DNA from: Acidobacteriota bacterium | GTDB lineage: Bacteria; Acidobacteriota; Terriglobia; Acidiferrales; 2-02-FULL-67-57 | Assembly: GCA_016189965.1 (NCBI GenBank) | Contig: JACPRL010000100.1 | Location: 1-5,426, forward strand | Direction of reading: 5' to 3' | DNA length: 5,426 nt | Part shown: positions 1 to 5,426 of the stretch, one piece after another | How positions within the stretch are numbered: position 1 is the first letter of the stretch | Layout of the letters: each line of letters begins with the position of its first letter | Position numbers and translations under genes: made by a program | The notes under the pieces: model-generated | What the model saw: only the letters and a program-made list of their open reading frames with translations | The model's database searches: none | Told to the model about the DNA's origin: nothing

Positions 1-83
1 CCATTTGGGGCACGCCCAGTAGGGCAGTGTTCGTTGTAGGCGAGGGCGGCACGATACTCCACCTCACCCTGCCAACCCAATAA
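1..83 (+). CDS. 3' end of a gene for a predicted beta-propeller-like repeat protein (partial)
   Basis: The plus-strand frame beginning at base 3 is open from the window edge to a TAA at 81-83, giving 26 visible residues. They read as a WG...VFVVGEGGTILHL segment ending in LPTQ. This closely resembles the unit WGxxxxDVFAVGxxGTILHY that is repeated in many predicted secreted bacterial proteins thought to form beta-propellers, and it would be the last unit of such a protein. The W-G, V-F-x-V-G, G-T-I-L-H spacing is what persuades me; the other two plus-strand frames hit stops early and show nothing recognisable. The gene runs towards the minus-strand genes, so its end and theirs face each other across the hairpin-rich gap. 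The start, full length and function cannot be seen. A chance open frame of this length is possible, but the motif match makes that less likely. Confidence 0.5.
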   Translation, partial: IWGTPSRAVFVVGEGGTILHLTLPTQ

Positions 84-117
84 CTGGCGTCCGAGCCCTC
101 TTTTCCACTTCAAGCCC

Positions 118-133
118 CCAGGCTCCCGCCTGG
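118..133. repeat. Perfect hairpin 1 (6-bp stem, 4-base loop)
   Basis: CCAGGC at 118-123 pairs perfectly with GCCTGG at 128-133 around a TCCC loop. It lies 34 bases after the TAA of the plus-strand gene, a fitting place for a terminator stem, but no T-run follows on either side. Confidence 0.6.
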
Positions 134-152
134 CGGACAAAGGAGTCAGTAG

Positions 153-172
153 GGCAGACATTCTTGTCTGCC
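153..172. repeat. Perfect hairpin 2 (8-bp stem, 4-base loop)
   Basis: GGCAGACA at 153-160 pairs perfectly with TGTCTGCC at 165-172 around a TTCT loop. It abuts hairpin 3 with no base in between. A palindrome of this kind in a GC-rich genome is reminiscent of dispersed extragenic palindromic repeats, but only one copy is visible here, so that is a guess. Confidence 0.7.
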
Positions 173-191
173 AGGGGCGCGAAGCGCCCCT
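173..191. repeat. Perfect hairpin 3 (8-bp GC-rich stem, GAA loop)
   Basis: AGGGGCGC at 173-180 pairs perfectly with GCGCCCCT at 184-191 around a three-base GAA loop. Its tip, GCGAAGC at 179-185, is identical to a DNA mini-hairpin known to be exceptionally stable. It lies 59 bases beyond the TAG of the minus-strand gene and could stop or protect that transcript's end, though a T-run is missing. Confidence 0.7.
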
Positions 192-250
192 CCCTTTGCC
201 CCCGCCTGCTCTGTCGCCTTCGTGCCCCTGTGGTGAGAAGCGTCCAGCCT

Positions 251-1249
251 CTACTCGGAGGCGGCGGGGCGGGTTGCGGCCAGGGCCGCGCGGCGGAGCG
301 GCTCGAAGAGCTCTTTGTAGGCGCGCGGGAGGAAGACGAGTCCTAGCAGCGCCCGCCCCAGCATAAAGGCCAGGTGCGAGGAGAGGCTATAGGCCAGTAG
401 TTGCGACTCCTCGGCGTAGCGGTTGAAAAAGAAGATCCAGGCCGCCTGCGTCGTCCCCAGGTGCGCCACGGTGATGGGTAGCGAGGCCAGCATGAACACG
501 ATGGGAAGGAAGGCCACCAGCTCGCCCAACGGGATGTTGATGCCGAACGTTTTGACGGCGAAGAAATGGAACACCAGCGCCACCGAAAACATCACCGCGC
601 GCAGCAGGATGACTTGGACGTAATGCTTCGCCTCGGCGCGGCGGAAGGTGCGCATGATTGACCAGGCGCGAATGCGCTCCAGCAGCGCAAACCCCGCGAC
701 GCCGCGCTTGACGTAGAACAGAAACACCAGCCAGAACAGCACAAACCCGAGCGGCACCCAGAACAGCCCCGCCGGCACGCGCCGCGCGAACACCGCCATC
801 CCCGCCGTGGTCCACAGCGCCAGGTGCGTCAGCTCCACCAGCCAGAGAAACACCACCGTGCTCGCCAGTTGGAAGAACGGCATCCCGACCTGCCGGGTCA
901 GGTAGTAGGCCAGCGCCCCGCGGGCCAGGTGCGTGTTCATCAGCGACACCACGTAGGTGACGGCGCGCGCCGGCAGCAGCTCGCCGTAGCGGATGGGTCC
1001 GTGGAACCAGCGCACCAGCCAGGCCAGCACCAGCGTGTCGAGCGCGAAGTAGACCATGCTGTTGGGGATCATCAGCGAGAAGAAGCCGGCGTAGTCGGCG
1101 CGCTCGAGCGCCAGCAAGAAACGAGCGAAGGGCACGCGGCGGAAAATGAAATAGAAGATGACGACGGTAATCACCGGCGGCAGCAGACGCTTCCACGCCG
1201 CCACCCGCGGCCGCCCGCCGTCTACTGTGTTTTCGTCCACGCCCGTCAC
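251..1249 (-). CDS. Polytopic inner-membrane protein, LPG-synthase-TM / flippase-like family
   Basis: The gene encodes 332 residues, a usual length for stand-alone members of the lysylphosphatidylglycerol-synthase transmembrane (UPF0104, flippase-like) family. Hydrophobic segments lie near residues 23-36, 57-80, 96-118 (less hydrophobic), 128-153, 162-180, 212-232, 243-275 and 285-307, with basic stretches between them. The segment LPITVAHLGTTQAAW at 257-271 occupies the place of the family's conserved Pro-x-x-x-Gly-x-x-Gly-x-x-x-x-x-Ala stretch, but the usual GxGxRE form is degenerate. There is no C-terminal aminoacyl-transferase domain, so it is not a complete MprF; relatives are thought to move or modify lipids or lipid-linked sugars. 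The GTG start at 1249 is chosen because AGGAG lies four bases upstream; a GTG at 1240 is badly spaced. It follows the receptor gene by 7 bases and is probably coupled to it. Membrane location is near certain, the family is likely, and the substrate is unknown. Confidence 0.7.
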   Translation of the reverse strand: MTGVDENTVDGGRPRVAAWKRLLPPVITVVIFYFIFRRVPFARFLLALERADYAGFFSLMIPNSMVYFALDTLVLAWLVRWFHGPIRYGELLPARAVTYVVSLMNTHLARGALAYYLTRQVGMPFFQLASTVVFLWLVELTHLALWTTAGMAVFARRVPAGLFWVPLGFVLFWLVFLFYVKRGVAGFALLERIRAWSIMRTFRRAEAKHYVQVILLRAVMFSVALVFHFFAVKTFGINIPLGELVAFLPIVFMLASLPITVAHLGTTQAAWIFFFNRYAEESQLLAYSLSSHLAFMLGRALLGLVFLPRAYKELFEPLRRAALAATRPAASE

Positions 1250-1259
1250 TGTGCTCCTA
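1250..1259 (-). promoter_or_regulatory. Ribosome binding site overlapping the upstream stop codon
   Basis: On the minus strand the receptor's TAG (1259-1257) runs straight into GAGCACA and then the GTG at 1249. The AGGAG at 1258-1254 uses the last two bases of the stop codon and sits four bases before the start. This arrangement is typical of translational coupling, in which ribosomes ending on the first gene help initiation on the next. It also decides the start of the membrane protein. Confidence 0.65.
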
Positions 1260-4200
1260 AAAGAAAAACCGCAGGCTGAACTGCATCTGCCGAGCGCCTA
1301 GGATGCGAGTTCCGGAGCGCTCGGGCTGGAGGAAATCGTCGAGCGGGAACAGGCACCCGTCCACGCCCGCCGTGCCCGGGCAGGCGAGCCCGCTGCGCGT
1401 CCCCGTCGCGCCCGGGCGGACGAACTCGAACGCCTGGGTGTTGAAGCTGGTGAAGTGGGTGCGGTTCGCAAGGTTGAACGCATCCCAGGAAAATTCCAGC
1501 CGCTTGCCCTCGGCGAGCGGGAACTCGCGTGTGAGCCGCAGGTCGAGCGTGGCGCGGCCGCTGCGCGCGCCGCGAAAAACATTCCGGCCGAGGTGCGGCG
1601 CGCGGTAGGTGGAGGCGGGCAGACCGAAGGGGTCGGCGGAGCCGCAGGTCAGCCCGCCGTTCACGCCCATCGTTCGGCAGATGTCGGGCAAGCCGACCAC
1701 CAGGGCGGACACCGGGTTGGCGTCGCGCGCCTGCCCGATGGCGCTCAGCTTCCAGCCGTGGGCAAGGGCGCGGGCGGCGCGCGATTCCAGCTCCCAGCGC
1801 GGCAGCTCCCAATGGGCGTAGAGGACGAAGCGCCGGCGGACGTCGAGGTCGGAGAGGGCATGCTCGCGCTCGAGGTCGAACGGGTCAACCGGCACCAGCG
1901 AGCTGGAGAAGGTGCCGAGGGCGGCGGGCAGGACGCCGTTGTCGGTGGCCTTCGCCAGCGTGAAATGTGCGTTCAACTGCAAGCCGCGACTGAAGCGTTT
2001 CTTGAGCTCCAGCACAATGGCGTGGTAGGAGGCGTTCACCACGCTCAGCCCGGTTTGAATCACGCCCAGGGTCGGGTCGACGCGCCGGGTATAAAGCGGC
2101 AGCGTCACGCGCTCGGTCAGCCGGCCCTGCGCGTCACCCACCGCGTAGGTGGCCGTGCCGGTGGCAGGAGCGACGTTGGTGTCCACGAAGAAGGGGAGCC
2201 GATTGGCCCGGCTGAACAAGTAGCCCGCCGAGACAACCCAATCCGGCGCTAGCCCGTACTCGACCACCAGGTCGGCTTGATGCACCAGCGGGTTGACGAA
2301 GTCGGGGGCGAGCGTCGTGATGGCGGTCCGGCTCGGGTTGAGCAGGCAGCCCGGCGGCGGTGACTCGACCACCGGTGTCGGCAAGCCCGGCGCTGGCGGC
2401 CCCAGCGGCGCCCCGGGCGGCGGAGCAAAGACGACGTTGGGGAAGTGCGGCGCCCCGCAATGCGTGGGCGGGAAGATGAAAGCCTGCTGGAAGACCCCGT
2501 TCTGAAACAAGTGGGTAAAGATGGTGCTGTTCTGCGTCCGTCCGTAGTAGATCCCGTAGCCGCTGCGAACCACCAGCCGGTCCCAGCCCCCGGGCTGCCA
2601 GGCGAGGCCCAGCCGCGGGGCGAAGTTGTTCGTGTCCGTATTGAGCCGGGCGTTCATCAGCACGGCCGGGTTGGGCCGCTGCGGCGCGGGCATCTGCTGG
2701 AGTTCGTAGCGCAAACCGAGCGTGAGCGAGAGGCCGGGCCGCAGCCGGATGCTGTCCTGGAGGAAAAAGTTCCAGTCAATGGTGCGGAAGCGGCCGCGGC
2801 CTTCGCCCGTGACGGGGTCAACGGCCTGGACGAAATCGAGGTAGCAGCGCCCGCCGTTCCGCGGGCAAGTGCCGGCGAAGTCCTGCGCGAAGTCGTTGGC
2901 GGTGCTCCAGCGGAAGATGCCGCCGCCGCGGAAGATTTGGATGACGGTGTCGCGGACGTAGTTGATGTCGGCGCCGAACTTGATGAGGTGGCGGCCGCGC
3001 ACCAGGGTGAAGTTGTCCGCCCACTGCCAGCGCTGCTCGTTGGGGAAGGCGACGCGGGGCAGGAACTCGCGCATGCCGACGCGGAGAGCGCGGAAGCGGG
3101 TGAGGTCGAGCAGCGGCCCCGAGGTGTTCTGCTGCTGGAATTCGAGGTCGCGCCCGAACTGGAAGCGGACTTCGTCGAGCGTGGCGGCTGAGGGAGTGGC
3201 CTGCCAGGTGAGAGTGAGGAATTCGGCCTGCACGTCGTCGCGCCCCTGGGCTTCGGCGGCGTCGCTCACCACCGGGTCGCGCAGGATGCCGTTCGGCGAG
3301 CGCCAGCGCAGCACGTTCAGGACGGCGCTCAGCCGGTGGCGCTGATTCGGGATCCAGTCGGGCTTGAGCAGGAAAAGATTCTGGTCGCCGCGGCGCGGCC
3401 GCACCCCCAGCAGGTTGCGGACGAAGTCCATCGCCGGGGCGCACTCGGGCAGGGTGCAGGCGGCGGCGAAGTTCGGGTCGAGCGGCACGACGGTGATGGG
3501 GAAGTCGCGGCTCTGCTGGTCGTAGGTGCCGAAGAGGAAAAGTTTCCGCCGCACCAGCGGCCCGCCGAGCGCCAGGCCGAACTGCTGCCGGCGCTCCTCG
3601 GGCTTGGGCTGCCCGCGCGCTTTGGCCAGGGGGTCTTGGGCCAGGAGCGCGTCGTCGGTGAAAAAATAGAAGGCTTCGCCGTGCAGCCGCTCGCCGCCCG
3701 AGCGCGTCACCGCGTTCACCAAACCGCCCAGGGCGCGGCCGAATTCGGCCGAGTAGTTCTGCGTGATGACCTGGAACTCCCGGATGGAGGCGAGGCTGTA
3801 GCCATAGGGGAGGCGGGAGCGACCACGGCTCTCGGAGAAAAAGGCCTGGTTGTTGTCCGCGCCGTCCACCAGGTTGTTGTTGTAGAGCCCGGAGAGGCCG
3901 CGAAAGCTGATGAGCCCGCCGCCGCCATCTTCGGCCACCGCCGGGGTGAGCAGGAGGAAATCTTCCCAGCGGCGGCCGTTGGTGGGAAGCTGGCGCACGG
4001 CCAGCTCGCCGAGGATGGAGCTGACGTCGGTCTTTTCGGGCTCGAGCAAGGGCGGCTGCCCGCTGATGGTGAGCGCTTCGGTGACCACACCCACCGGCAG
4101 TTCCACGTCGAGGGTGACAGTTTGCCCCACGGCCACCTCGACGCCGGTGTGGAGGCGCGGGGCGAAGCCGAGGGCGGCGAAGCGAACTTCGTAGAGGCCG

Positions 4201-4460
4201 GGCGGGAGCGCGGCGGCGACGTAGCGTCCGCTGCGGGTGGTTTTCAGCACGCGCTCGGCTGCCGTCCCCAGATGGCGCAGGCACACCTCCGCCCCGACGA
4301 TGACCGCTCCGGCCGGGTCGGTGACCGTCCCCTGGAGGGTGCCGGCGGCCGGCGTCTGCGCTCGCGCCGCCAGCGCCAAGAAAAAGAACAAAACAAGAGG
4401 CCGGCGCAAGCCGATGGCGCCAATGGAAAGAGCGCGGTCCTGGCGACGGGAATCAGGCAC
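1257..4460 (-). CDS. TonB-dependent outer-membrane receptor, Oar-like, with carboxypeptidase-regulatory-like domain
   Basis: The 1067-residue protein has the normal size for Oar-like receptors, which bind large or scarce ligands at the cell surface and take energy from TonB. Residues 1-34 form a signal peptide: arginines, then LVLFFFLALAARA, with an A-R-A cleavage site before Gln35. Residues about 40-121 are a carboxypeptidase-regulatory-like beta-sandwich (GTVTDPAGAVIVGAEV, later GLYEVRF). The plug follows at about 127-257, with VDGADNNQAFF at 198-208, NYSAEFGRALGG at 235-246 and NAVTRSGG at 249-256. The rest is the beta-barrel, with DAFNLANRTHF near 993-1003 and a final strand ending in Phe, as expected for barrel assembly. 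I see no clear TonB box. Five short-range cysteine pairs lie in the barrel. The GTG start has GGAAAG six bases upstream; an in-frame ATG at 4649 would overlap the kinase gene and leave the signal peptide internal. A TTG at 4409 is possible but has no ribosome binding site. The ligand cannot be told. The family is highly certain, the exact start less so. Confidence 0.93.
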   Translation of the reverse strand: MPDSRRQDRALSIGAIGLRRPLVLFFFLALAARAQTPAAGTLQGTVTDPAGAVIVGAEVCLRHLGTAAERVLKTTRSGRYVAAALPPGLYEVRFAALGFAPRLHTGVEVAVGQTVTLDVELPVGVVTEALTISGQPPLLEPEKTDVSSILGELAVRQLPTNGRRWEDFLLLTPAVAEDGGGGLISFRGLSGLYNNNLVDGADNNQAFFSESRGRSRLPYGYSLASIREFQVITQNYSAEFGRALGGLVNAVTRSGGERLHGEAFYFFTDDALLAQDPLAKARGQPKPEERRQQFGLALGGPLVRRKLFLFGTYDQQSRDFPITVVPLDPNFAAACTLPECAPAMDFVRNLLGVRPRRGDQNLFLLKPDWIPNQRHRLSAVLNVLRWRSPNGILRDPVVSDAAEAQGRDDVQAEFLTLTWQATPSAATLDEVRFQFGRDLEFQQQNTSGPLLDLTRFRALRVGMREFLPRVAFPNEQRWQWADNFTLVRGRHLIKFGADINYVRDTVIQIFRGGGIFRWSTANDFAQDFAGTCPRNGGRCYLDFVQAVDPVTGEGRGRFRTIDWNFFLQDSIRLRPGLSLTLGLRYELQQMPAPQRPNPAVLMNARLNTDTNNFAPRLGLAWQPGGWDRLVVRSGYGIYYGRTQNSTIFTHLFQNGVFQQAFIFPPTHCGAPHFPNVVFAPPPGAPLGPPAPGLPTPVVESPPPGCLLNPSRTAITTLAPDFVNPLVHQADLVVEYGLAPDWVVSAGYLFSRANRLPFFVDTNVAPATGTATYAVGDAQGRLTERVTLPLYTRRVDPTLGVIQTGLSVVNASYHAIVLELKKRFSRGLQLNAHFTLAKATDNGVLPAALGTFSSSLVPVDPFDLEREHALSDLDVRRRFVLYAHWELPRWELESRAARALAHGWKLSAIGQARDANPVSALVVGLPDICRTMGVNGGLTCGSADPFGLPASTYRAPHLGRNVFRGARSGRATLDLRLTREFPLAEGKRLEFSWDAFNLANRTHFTSFNTQAFEFVRPGATGTRSGLACPGTAGVDGCLFPLDDFLQPERSGTRILGARQMQFSLRFFF

Positions 4461-4472
4461 GGTCGGCTTTCC
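4461..4472 (-). promoter_or_regulatory. Probable ribosome binding site of the receptor gene
   Basis: On the minus strand GGAAAG (4472-4467) is followed by a six-base spacer and then GTG at 4460. It is only a partial match to the Shine-Dalgarno consensus, but it is the sole purine-rich block at correct spacing before any start that keeps the signal peptide at the N-terminus. Confidence 0.45.
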
Positions 4473-4485
4473 GCGGAGGGAGGCT

Positions 4486-4514
4486 AGTAAAGCATACGTC
4501 CTGCCGGGACGCAA
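4486..4514 (-). promoter_or_regulatory. Possible weak sigma70-type promoter for the receptor gene
   Basis: In the 67-base gap after the kinase gene, the minus strand shows TTGCGT (4514-4509), a 17-base spacer and TTTACT (4491-4486). The matches to TTGACA and TATAAT are three of six and four of six. The -10 part lies in the only AT-richer patch of the gap (GTATGCTTTACTAG), which is the main support. Spacing is ideal, but boxes this poor arise by chance, and read-through from the kinase gene is an equal alternative. Confidence 0.2.
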
Positions 4515-4527
4515 CCCGAGCGGGGAT

Positions 4528-5426
4528 TCAATGAACCGGCGTGGTGTCGAGCACCTCGCGCACTTTGCGCGCCAGGGCGTCGCGGCTGAAGGGCTTCTGC
4601 AGGAAGGCGGCTCCGCCGTCGAGAATCCCCTGGCGGAGGACCACGTCATCGGTGTGCCCGGAGACGAAGAGGACTTTGATCTCCGGGCGGACCTGCGTCA
4701 GGCGCTCGGCCACCTCGCGCCCGCCCATCTGCGACATCATCACGTCGGTCACCAGCAGATCAATGCGCCCCGGATGCTGCTCGGCGAGCCACAGCGCGGC
4801 GGCGGGGTCGGAGGCCTCGAGCACGGTGTAGCCGCTCTGCTCCAGGAACTGGCGGCTCAGCTTCCGCACCCCCTCTTCGTCTTCGACCAGCAAAACGGTT
4901 TCCGAACCGCTGGGCGCTCCGGCGGCCGCTTCGGCCAGCGCTTCAGCTTCCCGCACCGCTTCCACCTGCGGCAGGTAGATCTTGAAAGTCGAGCCCTGGC
5001 CCGGCTCGCTATACACCCAGATGTAGCCGCCGTACTGCTTGACGATGCCGTAGACGGTCGCGAGCCCTAGGCCCGTCCCCTTGCCTTTCTCTTTGGTGGT
5101 GAAGAAGGGCTCGAAGATGCGGGCGCGCGTCTCGGCGTCCATGCCGACGCCCGTATCGCTGACCGCCAGCATGGCGTAGGAGCCCGGGCGGGCGCCGCGA
5201 TGTTGGAGGCAGTAAGCCTCGTCCCACTCGGTGTTGCCCGTTTCCAGGATCAGCCGGCCGCCCTGCGGCATGGCGTCGCGGGCGTTGATGAGCAGGTTCA
5301 TCATCACCTGCTCGAGCTGGTTGCGGTCGGCCTTGACGCGGGCGAGGTCGGGCGCCAGGCGGGTGACCAGTTCGATGTTCTCGCCGATCAGGCGTCGCAG
5401 CATCTGGTCCATGTCGGCGATCACGG
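4528..5426 (-). CDS. Hybrid sensor histidine kinase, C-terminal part (ATPase + receiver; 5' end outside window)
   Basis: This is the last 298 codons of a hybrid kinase; the first full codon, GTG at 5424, is an internal valine and the frame stays open to the window edge. Visible residues 1-152 are the HATPase_c domain: N box NLLINARDA (43-51), G1 box DTGVGM (90-95), F box FEPFFTTK (104-111) and G2 box GKGTGLGLA (114-122). An Ala/Glu-rich linker at about 153-174 leads to a receiver domain at about 175-295. It keeps the acidic pair E181/D182, phospho-acceptor D227, S255 and K277-P278. The Pro usual four residues after the phospho-Asp is Ser231. Both halves look catalytically intact. The phosphorylated histidine and any PAS or membrane sensor segments must lie upstream, beyond the window. 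The gene ends with TGA at 4530-4528, 67 bases before the receptor start. No DNA-binding output domain is present, so a separate response regulator or phosphotransfer protein is expected. What it senses is unknown. Confidence 0.93.
   Translation of the reverse strand, partial: VIADMDQMLRRLIGENIELVTRLAPDLARVKADRNQLEQVMMNLLINARDAMPQGGRLILETGNTEWDEAYCLQHRGARPGSYAMLAVSDTGVGMDAETRARIFEPFFTTKEKGKGTGLGLATVYGIVKQYGGYIWVYSEPGQGSTFKIYLPQVEAVREAEALAEAAAGAPSGSETVLLVEDEEGVRKLSRQFLEQSGYTVLEASDPAAALWLAEQHPGRIDLLVTDVMMSQMGGREVAERLTQVRPEIKVLFVSGHTDDVVLRQGILDGGAAFLQKPFSRDALARKVREVLDTTPVH

Larger units (their letters stand above)
84..250. other. Convergent intergenic region with hairpin cluster
   Basis: This 167-base stretch lies between the TAA of the plus-strand fragment and the TAG of the minus-strand membrane protein gene. 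I see no convincing coding frame in it. It contains three perfect inverted repeats at 118-133, 153-172 and 173-191. None is followed on either strand by a clear run of T, so classical intrinsic terminators are not obvious, although the position between two converging genes is where termination would be expected. Confidence 0.7.

Noticed and set aside
17..157. 11-base direct repeat CAGTAGGGCAG at 17-27 and 147-157, hinting at a decayed second copy of hairpin 2
   Set aside because: The first copy lies inside the plausible coding end at 1-83 and lacks the palindromic partner arm. A single 11-base match in GC-rich DNA can be chance.
164..346. 60-codon plus-strand open frame starting within the hairpin cluster
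   Set aside because: Its start is inside hairpins 2 and 3, no ribosome binding site precedes it, the composition is low-complexity, and it runs antisense into the membrane protein gene.
387..1196. 269-codon minus-strand open frame inside the membrane protein gene
   Set aside because: It is an alternative frame of the hydrophobic reading, is rich in Arg/Ala/Gly and has no coherent domain, whereas the frame chosen gives clean membrane helices and a well-placed ribosome binding site.
2818..4487. Long open frames overlapping the receptor gene, including a minus-strand one (2818-4284) and a plus-strand one (3336-4487)
   Set aside because: They lie in other frames of a well-supported receptor gene, have Arg/Ala/Gly/Glu-biased composition, and show no recognisable domain. 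GC-rich coding DNA has few chance stops, so such shadows are expected.
4505..4518. Small inverted repeat CGGG/CCCG just after the kinase stop codon as a terminator
   Set aside because: The stem is only 4 bp, the loop is 6 bases, and no T-run follows on the minus strand.
4461..4649. In-frame extension of the receptor to an ATG at 4649
   Set aside because: It would overlap the kinase gene by 122 bases, place the signal peptide about 80 residues inside the protein and add a stretch with no membrane or domain character.

Overview
The window is GC-rich bacterial DNA carrying two complete genes and two gene fragments. The best guess for the source is an acidobacterium (Acidobacteriota) or a related soil bacterium. 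The main reason is the large gene at 1257-4460, which encodes an Oar-like TonB-dependent outer-membrane receptor with an N-terminal carboxypeptidase-regulatory-like domain, a type strongly expanded in that phylum. The receptor also shows the cell has an outer membrane. The taxonomic call is inference from family content, not from any marker gene.

Layout from right to left (most genes are on the minus strand): at 4528-5426 is the C-terminal part of a hybrid sensor histidine kinase (ATPase domain, then receiver domain), whose N-terminus lies outside the window. A 67-base gap follows. It holds the likely ribosome binding site and perhaps a weak promoter for the TonB-dependent receptor, which I start at a GTG at 4460 rather than at an upstream ATG that would overlap the kinase. 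The receptor ends at 1257, and 7 bases further on a polytopic membrane protein of the LPG-synthase-TM/flippase-like type starts (GTG at 1249, TAG at 251-253). Its Shine-Dalgarno sequence overlaps the receptor's stop codon, so the two genes are very probably co-transcribed and translationally coupled.

At the left edge, bases 1-83 on the plus strand are the last 26 codons of another gene. Its end resembles the repeat (WG..., VFxVGxxGTILH) of predicted secreted beta-propeller-like proteins. This gene converges on the minus-strand operon. The 167 bases between the two ends carry three perfect hairpins in 74 bases, two of them directly abutting. They may act as a two-way terminator or be a dispersed palindromic repeat.

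Functionally, the receptor would sit in the outer membrane and bind or import an unknown ligand, and the flippase-like protein would sit in the inner membrane. The kinase could sense a signal linked to them, but nothing in the sequence proves that. No CRISPR array, tRNA, rRNA, transposase or clearly new defence-like system is visible. The items most worth a second look are the hairpin cluster, the paired cysteines of the receptor and the stop-codon/ribosome-binding-site overlap.
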